From Bacteroidota bacterium (GTDB lineage Bacteria > Bacteroidota > Bacteroidia > Bacteroidales > Lentimicrobiaceae), in the NCBI GenBank assembly GCA_023441805.1, contig JAEZNO010000035.1, positions 1-58,563 of the forward strand: a DNA stretch of 58,563 bases, written 5' to 3'. The notes beneath the pieces were generated by a model. The model was given only the letters and a program-made list of their open reading frames with translations. It ran no database searches and was not told where the DNA came from. This document shows positions 41,955 to 50,851 of this stretch, in pieces. Position numbers and translations under genes: made by a program. Within the stretch, counting starts at the first letter, position 1, and each line of letters begins with the position of its first letter.

Positions 41955-43502
41955 ATGTTTAGTGCCAATGATTTAAAATTGTTCCAATCAAAAGGAATCG
42001 AACTCAAAACGATAGAACAGCAGGTTGAGAACTTTAAGAGAGGTTTCCCGTACATTGACCTGGTAGAGCCGGCTACAATAAAAAATGGTATCCATGTTTT
42101 CACTGATAGTGAACTGGATAAATTACAAAAGTATTACAACAGGAATTCCGAAGAATATGAAATTCTGAAATTTATCCCTGCATCAGGTGCTGCCAGTCGC
42201 ATGTTTAAATCTCTGTATGAGTTTCTTGATCTGTCAAAAACTAAGACAGCTGATGAAATATTTACATCGGATAACAGCTTTAATTCTGCCTATAATTTTC
42301 TCACAAACCTGTCGAAGTTTCCATTCTATGATGATCTTAAGGCTGTGATGGAAGAAAAGCATATTAATCTGGACAGCAAAATCAAGGAAAAAGATTATAA
42401 GCTTATCATCGAATTTTTGCTTGAAGAGCATGGTTTGGGATATGCTACTAAACCCAAAGCATTACTTAAATTCCATACGTATTCTGATGGTTCAAGGATG
42501 GCAATGGAAGAGCATCTTGTTGAAAGTGCATATTATGGCAAAAACAGCGAAGACAGGGTTGCCGTTCATTTCACTGTTTCGCCTGAGCATGCCGATAACT
42601 TCATTGAAGAGATCAATAAGGTAAAGGACAAGTATGAGGAGCAATTTAATGTAGTTTATGAATTGACTTTTTCAATTCAGAAATCTTCAACCGATACAAT
42701 TGCTGTTGATAAAGATAACAAGCCTTTCAGGGATGAGGACGATAATATAGTCTTCAGGCCCGGCGGACATGGGGCATTGATTGAAAACCTCAATGATCGA
42801 CAAGGTGAAGTAATATTTATTAAGAATATTGATAATGTTGTCCCCGACAGGTTAAAAGATATTACAATTAAATATAAGAAAGCGTTAGGTGGGTATTTGA
42901 TTGAACTCAGGGAAGAAATTGTTGAGTACCTTGATTTACTTGAAGATGGTAATCTGACTGAAAGTGAGCTTAAGAAGATTGTGACTTTCTGTAATGACAA
43001 ACTCTACATTAAGTTCTCTGACGAGTTCAATGCACTTAGTCCGATTGAGAAAGTAGATTTTCTATATACAAAGCTTAATCGTCCTATCAGGTTATGCGGG
43101 ATGGTGAGAAATGCGGGTGAGCCGGGTGGCGGACCTTTCTGGGTGAGAAATGCTTCGGGTGAAATCTCCCTCCAGATTGTTGAATCTTCGCAAATTGATT
43201 TTGCAAATCCTGAACAAAAAAAGATCTTTGAAAAAGCTACTCATTTCAACCCGGTTGACCTTGTATGTTATGTGAGAGATTTTAATGGTGAGCCTTTCGA
43301 CCTACGTGATTTTATAGACCCTTCTACCGGATTTATTTCATCAAAATCAAAAGATGGCCGTGAGCTTAAAGCTCAGGAACTTCCGGGCTTATGGAATGGC
43401 GCCATGGCCGACTGGATTACTGTTTTTGTTGAAGTACCGATTGTTACATTTAATCCGGTTAAGACAATTAATGATCTCTTACGAAAAGAGCATCAGGGTT
43501 AA
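41955..43502 (+). CDS. DUF4301 family protein, nucleotidyltransferase-like
   Basis: Product of 515 aa, cytoplasmic, no signal peptide. Recognised as DUF4301, a family mostly confined to Bacteroidota. IPASGAASRMFKSLYEFLD resembles the GxGxGSRM loop of sugar nucleotidyltransferases, and ATKPKALLKFHTY resembles the Pro-Lys-(Ala/Pro)-Leu segment that follows it in those enzymes. RPGGHGALIENLND later in the protein resembles their product-binding region. A uridylyl- or nucleotidyl-transfer role is inferred from these motifs only. It is monocistronic with a good promoter. Confidence 0.85.
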   Translation: MFSANDLKLFQSKGIELKTIEQQVENFKRGFPYIDLVEPATIKNGIHVFTDSELDKLQKYYNRNSEEYEILKFIPASGAASRMFKSLYEFLDLSKTKTADEIFTSDNSFNSAYNFLTNLSKFPFYDDLKAVMEEKHINLDSKIKEKDYKLIIEFLLEEHGLGYATKPKALLKFHTYSDGSRMAMEEHLVESAYYGKNSEDRVAVHFTVSPEHADNFIEEINKVKDKYEEQFNVVYELTFSIQKSSTDTIAVDKDNKPFRDEDDNIVFRPGGHGALIENLNDRQGEVIFIKNIDNVVPDRLKDITIKYKKALGGYLIELREEIVEYLDLLEDGNLTESELKKIVTFCNDKLYIKFSDEFNALSPIEKVDFLYTKLNRPIRLCGMVRNAGEPGGGPFWVRNASGEISLQIVESSQIDFANPEQKKIFEKATHFNPVDLVCYVRDFNGEPFDLRDFIDPSTGFISSKSKDGRELKAQELPGLWNGAMADWITVFVEVPIVTFNPVKTINDLLRKEHQG

Positions 43503-43544
43503 AACAAACACTTTATCATTCGTTAGAAGAAAAAAGGAATTGCA

Positions 43545-43575
43545 TTTGCAGGAGAGATTATTTTTTTTACCTTTG
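43545..43575 (+). promoter_or_regulatory. Promoter of tRNA-Leu(CAG)
   Basis: TTTG (43545-43548), a 19-nt spacer, then TACCTTTG (43568-43575). The tRNA 5' end is about 70 nt downstream, implying a processed 5' leader. Confidence 0.75.
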
Positions 43576-43646
43576 CGCCGGTTTTGAGCAAATCAGGTGG
43601 TTTTACATCAATTTGTTAACCATGAAGTTCTTTACATAAATTATCT

Positions 43647-43730
43647 GCCCGGATGGCGGAATTGGTAGACGCGCTAGTTTCAGGGACTAGTATACTTACG
43701 TATGTGCAAGTTCGAGTCTTGTTCCGGGCA
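43647..43730 (+). tRNA. tRNA-Leu (anticodon CAG)
   Basis: 84 nt, class II. Acceptor GCCCGGA/TCCGGGC plus A. The anticodon stem CTAGT/ACTAG encloses TTCAGGG, giving CAG. The variable arm is tatacttacgtatgt. CCA is not encoded. Confidence 0.96.
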
Positions 43731-43733
43731 CTT

Positions 43734-43770
43734 AAAAAAGCCTTGTAGTTTTGACCACAAGGCTTTTTTA
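43734..43770 (+). terminator. Terminator of tRNA-Leu(CAG)
   Basis: AAAAAAGCCTTGT and ACAAGGCTTTTTT flank a 10-nt loop, starting 4 nt after the tRNA. It is also suitable for the convergent minus-strand gene. Confidence 0.85.
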
Positions 43771-43800
43771 CTATACAAAGGTTATTTTTGTAGTGATTCT

Positions 43801-44703
43801 CTATTTAATTTGCTTTATTGGGTATTCCCCGGCTTCGGTCAATAATTTTATTCTGTTTATCACATCCGGCTTATCTTCCTTATAAGTAATTCCAAACCAT
43901 TGACCTGAGTTAGCAAGTACTTTTACGCGAGCCTGTTGAGCTTTAATAAGTTTATCCACCGCCGAAGGAATGTAGAATTCTGCTTTGGGATCATTAATAT
44001 TTGACTCTATGAATTTATTGAAATCTGTAGCAAGCTGCTTGAAGAATGTTGGCTTAAAACACCAGAAGTTCATTGAAACCAAAGTATCTTCATCAAGTAA
44101 TGTTTTACTTCCATCAGCCTCAGTATTAAAAATGCCTGATTGCTCACGTGCTATTTTTGTGTGTTCAGTCACACTTTCAAGCCAACCATTTGAATCGGTA
44201 GTGCATACTCCGCGCGATACTGAGCCAAACTCTGAAAGTGTATTTTTGAGTCGGTAAGCCACCATGGCATGATCGGTTTCAGTACTATCGTGTGTAAGGA
44301 ATTCAACTGCCTTTTCGTAAGCATCTTTACCGTAAAAATCATCAGCGTTTATCACCGCAAAGGGCTCGCTTATCTTTTGAGCTGCCATTAATACTGCATG
44401 GCCTGTTCCCCATGGTTTAGTTCTATCGGCCGGGCACTTATATCCGTCAGGCAGAGCATCCAGTTCCTGAAACACACGGTCAACAGGTATAGTTTTGCTT
44501 ATCCTGTCGGCAAAAACAGTATTAAAATCCTTCTCGATATCTTTACGAATAATGAAGATTACTTTTCCGAATCCGGCACGTTTTGCATCAAATATTGAAT
44601 AATCAAGTATGGTTTGTCCATCCGGGCCTACGGGATCAATCTGTTTTAAGCCACCATAACGGCTTCCCATGCCGGCAGCAAGAATTAAAAGAGTAGGTTT
44701 CAT
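43801..44703 (-). CDS. Sugar-phosphate nucleotidyltransferase
   Basis: Product of 300 aa, cytoplasmic. The N-terminal nucleotide-binding loop is LILAAGMGSRYGGLKQIDPV with Gly-rich GMGSRYG. PWGTGHAVLMAA and FAVINADDFYGKDAYEKA (metal-binding Asp pair) follow, and GQWFGITYKEDKPDVINRI closes the protein. Glucose-1-phosphate thymidylyl/uridylyltransferase-like enzymes share this layout, but the base and sugar are not determined. It lies 23 nt after the sugar-transporter gene, so a shared transcript and a sugar-activation role are likely. Confidence 0.9.
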   Translation of the reverse strand: MKPTLLILAAGMGSRYGGLKQIDPVGPDGQTILDYSIFDAKRAGFGKVIFIIRKDIEKDFNTVFADRISKTIPVDRVFQELDALPDGYKCPADRTKPWGTGHAVLMAAQKISEPFAVINADDFYGKDAYEKAVEFLTHDSTETDHAMVAYRLKNTLSEFGSVSRGVCTTDSNGWLESVTEHTKIAREQSGIFNTEADGSKTLLDEDTLVSMNFWCFKPTFFKQLATDFNKFIESNINDPKAEFYIPSAVDKLIKAQQARVKVLANSGQWFGITYKEDKPDVINRIKLLTEAGEYPIKQIK

Positions 44704-44726
44704 TAGTTATATTTAAGAGGTTATTT

Positions 44727-45992
44727 TTACCTGATTTTATGACCTTTAAGAGCGAAATACATAATATATGCATAGAGTGGTATCATGATAAGGTATGACT
44801 CACGGTTACCAAAAATATCAACAAGATACCCATAAAAAAGAGGAATAAGAGCTCCACCTGCAATACCCATAACCAACAAAGCAGAGCCTTGTTTAGTGAA
44901 CTTTCCGAGATCGGCTATTGATAGTGGCCAGATGCATGGCCACATCATGGCATTGGATAATCCTAAAATTGCAATAAATATCACACTTGTAAATCCATTA
45001 GTCAAAAGAGCTCCGATTGTGAAAAGTATTGCTAAAACTGCTGACACAGCCAATGCTTTATCTTGTTTAATATATTTTGGTATGGCTATAATCCCGATTA
45101 TATAACCGATGACCATTGATATAAGAGTTAAACTGGTAAAATATCGTGATTTGTCGAGTGAGATGCCCAGTGACTTACCATATAATGCAATTGTATCACC
45201 TGCCATAACTTCAACACCCACATAAACAAATATCGCGATGAAGCCTAAAATAAGATGTGGATATTGATACCATGCCGATTTTGTTTTAGCATGGTGGTCT
45301 ATTGATTGCTCTTCATCCGACGGGTCAATTTCAGGCAGGTCAGCAAACCGTATCATTATTGCAAGTAATGCAAGTATAGCAGCCATTATGATGTATGGGA
45401 CAATTACTTTCTCGGCAAGAGCATCGAGCATAATCTCTTTTTGATCCCCTGTGACAGTGACCAGTTGATCCATGAGCTGGTTTGCACCGGCAAGAATGAT
45501 GGCTCCCAATATAATCGGACTAATGGTTCCGGCTACTTTATTTGCAATTCCCATCATGGCTATTCGGCGGGCTGCACTTTCACGCGGACCGATAATAGTG
45601 ATGTAAGGATTTGAAGCTGTTTGCAGTAATGCCAGACCAGCTCCCTGAACAAACAACCCAGTTAAGAAAAGTCCAAATGTTCTGTAAAGAGCTGCAGGTA
45701 TAAAGATTAGGGATCCAACTGCTATTAAACCAAGACCAACTGCCATTCCATCTTTGAATCCTGTTTTCTTTAACACCAATGACGATGGTGGTGCCATAAA
45801 GAGGTAAGAAATATAAAATGCGAAAGTAACCAGGTAAGCCTGTACATTATTAAGCTCGCATGATATCTTCAGAAAAGGAATCAATGTACCATTAAGCCAG
45901 GTGACAAATCCAAAAATAAAGAAGAGAACTCCGATGATCATTATTGAAACCATATAGGTTTTCCGGTCACTGGTTACAGTTTGAGTGTTCAT
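44727..45992 (-). CDS. Sugar transporter, FucP/GluP-type MFS
   Basis: Product of 421 aa with about 12 membrane helices. FVTWLNGTLIPFLKISCELN is the family hallmark of FucP/GluP sugar:proton symporters, followed by FYISYLFMAPPSSLVLKKTG. QTASNPYITIIGPRESAARR is the central conserved region. The C-terminal half has MMWPCIWPLSIADLGKFTKQ. The sugar is unknown. It is the first gene of a probable two-gene operon with the nucleotidyltransferase. Confidence 0.9.
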   Translation of the reverse strand: MNTQTVTSDRKTYMVSIMIIGVLFFIFGFVTWLNGTLIPFLKISCELNNVQAYLVTFAFYISYLFMAPPSSLVLKKTGFKDGMAVGLGLIAVGSLIFIPAALYRTFGLFLTGLFVQGAGLALLQTASNPYITIIGPRESAARRIAMMGIANKVAGTISPIILGAIILAGANQLMDQLVTVTGDQKEIMLDALAEKVIVPYIIMAAILALLAIMIRFADLPEIDPSDEEQSIDHHAKTKSAWYQYPHLILGFIAIFVYVGVEVMAGDTIALYGKSLGISLDKSRYFTSLTLISMVIGYIIGIIAIPKYIKQDKALAVSAVLAILFTIGALLTNGFTSVIFIAILGLSNAMMWPCIWPLSIADLGKFTKQGSALLVMGIAGGALIPLFYGYLVDIFGNRESYLIMIPLYAYIMYFALKGHKIR

Positions 45993-46234
45993 GTTTCAGT
46001 GTGATTTCTGTAAAAATGAGGTGGTAAAGTTACGGATGACTTTTTGCTTTTACTACATTAACTGGTACTATTTTTGATTGATAGAATACTAAGAGTGTGA
46101 TTTAGCTGTTTGGGGGAGTGCTTGAATCAAATTATCCCGGTTTATTTGTACTTTGGGATGATTACTTTTATATTGTTTATACATAAATAGTAGAAATAAC
46201 ACGCTTTTTCTACAGCCAAAGCTACTTGAGGGGC

Positions 46235-47191
46235 ATGAACATTAATTTTAAATATACTGATGAACAAGCATATAATGACTTGATTAAATGCACTATATGC
46301 CCCCGTATGTGCAAATCCAACCGTGTTAATGGTCCATTAGGTTATTGTAAAATAGATTCAGGATTCAATATTAGTAATATCTGCATCCACACAGGCGAAG
46401 AACCTGTTATTAGTGGAAAAACAGGAATTTGTAATGTTTTCTTTTCACATTGTAATTTACAATGCATCTTTTGTCAAAACTATCAGATTAGCCAAAATGG
46501 TACAAGGATATCCCAATACGGGACACTTGACCAAATTACAGAGCAAATAATTACTTTACTTGACAAAGGATGTACTTCGGTTGGTTTTGTATCAGCATCA
46601 CATATGGTACCTCAAATGGTACTCATAATAAATTCACTTCACCGCCGGGGACGTTATCCTGCAATTGTATATAATTCAAATGGTTATGATAGTGTTGAAA
46701 CCCTTAGACGGTTAGAAGGATTAGTGGACATTTATCTACCTGATTTTAAATATATAAATAATGAGCTTGGTAAAGCTTATTCTGATGTAAAGGACTATTC
46801 AAGTGTGGCAGGTGAAGCATTGAAAGAGATGTATCGGCAGATGGGTCCGAAGATAATTACTGATCAGGATGAAACTGCAGTTCGTGGATTAATTATAAGG
46901 CATCTTGTCCTACCCGGCGAGGTGAATAACAGCATCAAAGCCCTTAGGTTTATTGCTAAAGAACTATCACCGAAGATTAGTATTTCGCTTATGGCACAAT
47001 ATCATCCTATATATAAAGCCGTCGGTCATAAAACACTTGGGCGAACAATATCAGTAGAAGAATATAATGCAGTTGTGGCAGAAATGGAGAGACTGGGTTT
47101 TGAAAATGGGTGGATACAGGAATTAGAGAGTAGTAGTGAGTATTTACCGGATTTTGAAAAATGTGAGCATCCGTTTGAAAGATCATCATAA
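46235..47191 (+). CDS. Radical SAM protein, PflA/PflX-like
   Basis: Product of 318 aa, cytoplasmic. ATG 46235 is chosen over TTG 46226. An N-terminal Cys cluster (CTICPRMC...GYC, residues 19-38) precedes the radical SAM motif C73-N-L-Q-C77-I-F-C80. VDIYLPDFKYINNELGKAYS, HLVLPGEVNNS and MAQYHPIYKA match the COG1313 family of pyruvate-formate-lyase-activating-enzyme homologues. The glycyl-radical or other target is unknown; no such enzyme lies next to it. Confidence 0.88.
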   Translation: MNINFKYTDEQAYNDLIKCTICPRMCKSNRVNGPLGYCKIDSGFNISNICIHTGEEPVISGKTGICNVFFSHCNLQCIFCQNYQISQNGTRISQYGTLDQITEQIITLLDKGCTSVGFVSASHMVPQMVLIINSLHRRGRYPAIVYNSNGYDSVETLRRLEGLVDIYLPDFKYINNELGKAYSDVKDYSSVAGEALKEMYRQMGPKIITDQDETAVRGLIIRHLVLPGEVNNSIKALRFIAKELSPKISISLMAQYHPIYKAVGHKTLGRTISVEEYNAVVAEMERLGFENGWIQELESSSEYLPDFEKCEHPFERSS

Positions 47192-47235
47192 CAAAACAAA
47201 AATTTTGTATATTGATTAACTTTTTACGCAATACA

Positions 47236-49161
47236 ATGAAACACACAATTCAGCGGATTGTAATAGCTGGTTGCCTGGCACTTTTTGTGCCTTTCGTTGT
47301 TTGTGCCCAGTCGAAAACGGATAGCCTTATTAATCTCCTCAATAGATTACCCGACACTGTTACGCGGACTACTGTTCTTCGTAAGATTTCGCAGAGCGCA
47401 TTCGAGTCGGGAGATTATGCTACTGCGGTTAGCTTTCTTCTTCGGGAAATTGATGAAACAGCCACGAATAAGGACTCAACGCAATGGGCTAATGCTCAAT
47501 ACCGTTTGGGTATGGTTTATTCTGTAACCTATAATTATGAGGATGCCCGTAAGCATACCCAAAAGGCAATGGAGTACTTTGACAGGAACGGGATGCTTGC
47601 CCCGTTGGCTAATGCCTGTATTAATCTTGGATTTATTACAAATGAGTTGAAACTACCCGACAAGGCATTCAATTATTATTCAAGAGCATTGAAGATTCTA
47701 ACCAAGATCATGAGGCAACAGCAACTAGATGCATCGTATCTTAATCTGGGGGTTTTGGGAAGGAATATATCGCGTATGGAGAAACTGCGTGAGAACTTTG
47801 AAGAAACTCAGTCACTTTCAAACAAACTTAATTCCTCATCACTATCACAGGTGTATTCTGCACTCAGTGTACTCTGCATGAAGAAAAACGATATTACCAA
47901 TGCAGAAAGATACGCATATACCGGATTGGAGATAGCAGTGAAAAACAATGACCTGAGTTCAATTGCAAATGGACAGATACTGTTGGGAAAGGTGTATTTC
48001 CTAAAAGGAATGAGACCCGAAGCTTATCGACTGACTGAGAAAGGATTAAACAATGCCAAGCAAATAAGGAATCGTCCACTTACTATGGAAGCTTACTCTG
48101 AACTTGCACGCATTTCAATGTCACTCAATCAGCCAGCCCTGGCTTATAAATTCTTAGACAGCTATATTCAATTAAAAGATAGCTTATCTGCAGAACAGAT
48201 GGCTGTTCAGTTTGCAGGTGTTGGCAGGAGGTTTGAAATAACGGATAACAGTAACGACCCGTCGGTATTACTAAAACAGAATCTTGATCAATCACTCAAT
48301 ATCCGTAACAACTTTAAACTCAAGATAGCGTTGATGGTTGCAATCGGTGTGATCATTATTCTATTATTCTTTTTCTTTAGAAGATATAGCAGTAAATCAA
48401 GAGTTGCCGACGAACTGCAGGAGAAAAACAAAGTAATTGAAGATCAGAAGACTCATCTTGAGGAACTGATACAAACAAAAGATCGATTCCTGTCGATTAT
48501 TGCCCATGACCTGAAGAATCCTTTCAATTCGCTACTTGGTTTTGCTGATCTTGCTTACAATGATTTTGATGAGATATCTGACAATGAAAAGAAGTCGTAT
48601 CTGAATGTAATCAGACAGTCAGGGCAACACATTTATGCATTGTTGGACAATTTGTTAAGTTGGTCGAGAGCCCAATCAGGAAGGATTGATTTCTATCCGG
48701 AGCCGGTAAGTCTGACTGAAACAATAGAGAATGCGGTTGAATTGGTAAGAAGTTCGGCTGATAACAAGCAGATAGCACTGTTTTCGGATTTCTCGCGTGA
48801 TGTAATTGTTAAGGCAGATAAGAATATGTTATCCACAATATTACGTAATCTGCTTACTAATGCAATAAAGTTCACTCCAAACGGTGGTTCGGTAACTGTA
48901 AGCAGCAGGGTTAACAGTAGGAAGGTGACAGTATCGGTATCCGATACAGGTATAGGAATGACACCTGAAGAACTTGACAGGTTATTTAAGCTTGATGGCG
49001 GATTAAAGAACTCAGGAACCGCAAATGAGACAGGAACAGGGCTTGGCTTGATTCTCTGTCAGGAGTTTATGAGTCTCCATAAATCGAAAATCATAGCTGA
49101 AAGCACTCCTGGTAAAGGAAGTACCTTCAGTTTCTCGCTTGATTTTATTCAACAACTTTAA
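47236..49161 (+). CDS. TPR-containing sensor histidine kinase
   Basis: Product of 641 aa. ATG 47236 gives a signal peptide (MKHTIQRIVIAGCLALFVPF, cut near VCAQ). A periplasmic region of about 330 residues holds TPR repeats (e.g. NAQYRLGMVYSVTYNYEDAR, NLGFITNELKLPDKAFNYY). A membrane helix spans about 362-381, followed by a short coiled coil. The HisKA domain has the phospho-acceptor H424 in IIAHDLKNPFNS. The HATPase domain shows NLLTNAIKFTP, DTGIGM and GTGLGLILCQE. No response regulator is adjacent. It is convergent with the DUF3127 gene, overlapping 4 nt. Confidence 0.93.
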   Translation: MKHTIQRIVIAGCLALFVPFVVCAQSKTDSLINLLNRLPDTVTRTTVLRKISQSAFESGDYATAVSFLLREIDETATNKDSTQWANAQYRLGMVYSVTYNYEDARKHTQKAMEYFDRNGMLAPLANACINLGFITNELKLPDKAFNYYSRALKILTKIMRQQQLDASYLNLGVLGRNISRMEKLRENFEETQSLSNKLNSSSLSQVYSALSVLCMKKNDITNAERYAYTGLEIAVKNNDLSSIANGQILLGKVYFLKGMRPEAYRLTEKGLNNAKQIRNRPLTMEAYSELARISMSLNQPALAYKFLDSYIQLKDSLSAEQMAVQFAGVGRRFEITDNSNDPSVLLKQNLDQSLNIRNNFKLKIALMVAIGVIIILLFFFFRRYSSKSRVADELQEKNKVIEDQKTHLEELIQTKDRFLSIIAHDLKNPFNSLLGFADLAYNDFDEISDNEKKSYLNVIRQSGQHIYALLDNLLSWSRAQSGRIDFYPEPVSLTETIENAVELVRSSADNKQIALFSDFSRDVIVKADKNMLSTILRNLLTNAIKFTPNGGSVTVSSRVNSRKVTVSVSDTGIGMTPEELDRLFKLDGGLKNSGTANETGTGLGLILCQEFMSLHKSKIIAESTPGKGSTFSFSLDFIQQL

Positions 49162-49532
49162 AATGGAAGACCACCATTAGCATCGTCCTCCTCAGGCTCA
49201 TAAGAACCATAGTTTGGCAGATCATTATTTATGGGGGCAGATGCATTAACAGGCATCATTTTCCATGCTTCAAGATCAGTGAAATAACTTACCTTTCCAT
49301 CCTTCTGATATTTACGTCCTCTCAGATTAAATGAAACATTAACATCCTGTCCGGCTTTATACTGACCCAGAATGCTGCATTTATCACCGGTAAATTGAAA
49401 TTTCAGATATTGAGGGTAATTACTATTAGGCGTCTCTTTAAATTCCACGATAAACTCGCGCTTTTTGAATTTATCTGATATTAGCTGTTCATTAAAGATT
49501 TCCAGAATTTTTCCTGTTAATTCAAACGACAT
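49158..49532 (-). CDS. DUF3127 family, SSB-like OB-fold protein
   Basis: Product of 124 aa, cytoplasmic. The opening MSFELTGKILEIFNEQLISD, KKREFIVEF and the strand pair QYLKFQFTGDKCSIL...VNVSFNLRGRKYQ fit DUF3127, a Bacteroidota family with a single-strand-binding-like OB fold. The C-terminal tail is acidic and ends in GGLPF, like the acidic tip of SSB proteins that recruits partners. A role in DNA or RNA binding is inferred only. Confidence 0.85.
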   Translation of the reverse strand: MSFELTGKILEIFNEQLISDKFKKREFIVEFKETPNSNYPQYLKFQFTGDKCSILGQYKAGQDVNVSFNLRGRKYQKDGKVSYFTDLEAWKMMPVNASAPINNDLPNYGSYEPEEDDANGGLPF

Positions 49533-49553
49533 TGTTTTATAATTTTTAAAGAT

Positions 49554-50045
49554 TTAATAAGGAGTTTTCTTCTCAAGTTTAAGCCATTTTTCGAAGACTA
49601 AAGTAGCTTCTTTTTGCATAAGGTTAGTTGTTGAAATTTTTCTGTTTTCAGCACTTAAGTCTAATTCTTTGTAAATGAAATCATCATCGAAACCTGCATT
49701 TGCTGCATCGTATCGGGTTGCTGCAAAGAAAACTCTTCGCGGTCGTGCCCAATAAATAGCACCAAGGCACATAGGGCAAGGTTCACAGCTGCAGTAAATA
49801 TCACAATCGGTTAATTGAAAACTGTTTAGCATGGTACAGGCTTGTCGTATAGCAACTATTTCAGCGTGAGCCGTTGGATCATTTGATTTAGTTACCTGAT
49901 TTGATCCCTTTGCAATGATTTGGCCGTCTTTTACAATCACAGCACCAAAGGGTCCGCCTTTATCTCCTTCAAGATTAAGTTCCGACATTCTAATTGCCTC
50001 GGCCATAAAATGCCGGTGCATTTCCATTTCTTCTGATAAATTCAT
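49554..50045 (-). CDS. guaD: Guanine deaminase-like nucleoside/base deaminase
   Basis: Product of 163 aa, cytoplasmic. ATG 50045 (MNLSEEMEMH) is preferred over 50057. The zinc-site motifs are H60-A-E62 and C90-P-M-C93. The match to B. subtilis-type guanine deaminase is close: NDPTAHAEIVAIRQAC, CEPCPMCLGAIYWARPR and GFDDDFIYKELDL. The last motif separates it from tRNA adenosine deaminases. It converts guanine to xanthine in purine salvage. It overlaps the aat gene by 56 nt, an unusually long overlap for translational coupling. Confidence 0.88.
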   Translation of the reverse strand: MNLSEEMEMHRHFMAEAIRMSELNLEGDKGGPFGAVIVKDGQIIAKGSNQVTKSNDPTAHAEIVAIRQACTMLNSFQLTDCDIYCSCEPCPMCLGAIYWARPRRVFFAATRYDAANAGFDDDFIYKELDLSAENRKISTTNLMQKEATLVFEKWLKLEKKTPY

Positions 50046-50727
50046 CCCAACTACCATTTAAAGTATCATATTTTAATGCAACATCAAGTTTATTAAGGTA
50101 TTCATCTCTAGTTATCATTTGTGCTCCCAGTGAAATGAGATGGTCAGTATGCATTTGTGCATCTATAAAATGAAAACCTTCACTTTTGAGAAATTCGAAC
50201 AAGAAATACATTGCAGCTTTTGATGCATCAGTGACAATATGGAACATTGACTCTCCAAAGAAGGCCTTACCAAGTGAAACTCCAAACAAGCCGCCTGCAA
50301 TTTCTCCATTGTGCCACACCTCAAGACTGTGAGCATAACCTGCTTTATGAAGAGCTGAATAAGCATCAACAGTTTCATTAAAGATCCAGGTTCCTGCTTC
50401 TTCTTTCCGTTTAATAAGAGCGCAACATTGCATTATCTGCACAAAATTCTGATCAAATGTGAATGAGAACACTCCCTTCTTTAATTTTTGTTTGAGGCTA
50501 TGTGAAGTTTTAAAACCGTTGATATCAAATATACATCTTTCGAGGGGTGAATGCCAGAGCACGGGAGAATTAATATCATACCAAGGGAAAATCCCTTTAC
50601 TGTATGCTTCTAGCAGGCGAGAGATTCCAAGGTCACCTCCAAAGGCAATTATTCCGGAGTCTTTACGATATTTAAGATTAGGGAATTTAACACCTTCAGC
50701 AAGGAATATTATCTCTCCTTCTTTCAT
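49990..50727 (-). CDS. aat: Leucyl/phenylalanyl-tRNA-protein transferase
   Basis: Product of 245 aa. ATG 50727 (MKEGEIIFLAEGVKFPN) replaces a longer in-frame reading from 50772. It moves Leu or Phe from tRNA to N-terminal Lys/Arg of proteins, marking them for ClpAP in the N-end rule pathway. Landmarks: GIIAFGGDLGISRLLEAYSK, GIFPWYDINSPVLWHSPLER, AHSLEVWHNGEIAGGLFGVS, FGESMFHIVTDASK and the closing FIDAQMHTDHLISLGA. Length fits the family. It overlaps the deaminase start by 56 nt. Confidence 0.95.
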   Translation of the reverse strand: MKEGEIIFLAEGVKFPNLKYRKDSGIIAFGGDLGISRLLEAYSKGIFPWYDINSPVLWHSPLERCIFDINGFKTSHSLKQKLKKGVFSFTFDQNFVQIMQCCALIKRKEEAGTWIFNETVDAYSALHKAGYAHSLEVWHNGEIAGGLFGVSLGKAFFGESMFHIVTDASKAAMYFLFEFLKSEGFHFIDAQMHTDHLISLGAQMITRDEYLNKLDVALKYDTLNGSWDEFIRRNGNAPAFYGRGN

Positions 50728-50800
50728 TGCAGACCGATCATTTAACACGGCAAAATTAAATATAATCAGCACCTGTCCGGATGAATACTAAACCCAAGGC

Positions 50801-50828
50801 AAAAAAAAACCGGCACGAAGTGCCGGTT
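50801..50828 (-). terminator. Terminator of serC
   Basis: On the minus strand AACCGGCAC-ttc-GTGCCGGTT is followed by a long T-run. It is the strongest terminator in the window. Confidence 0.9.
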
Positions 50829-50851
50829 CATGATGTAGAATGATGAATTAA

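Noticed and set aside
41515..41976. Open frames 41515-41757 and 41788-41976
   Set aside because: The first runs antisense through tRNA-Leu; the second crosses a consensus promoter and the DUF4301 start.
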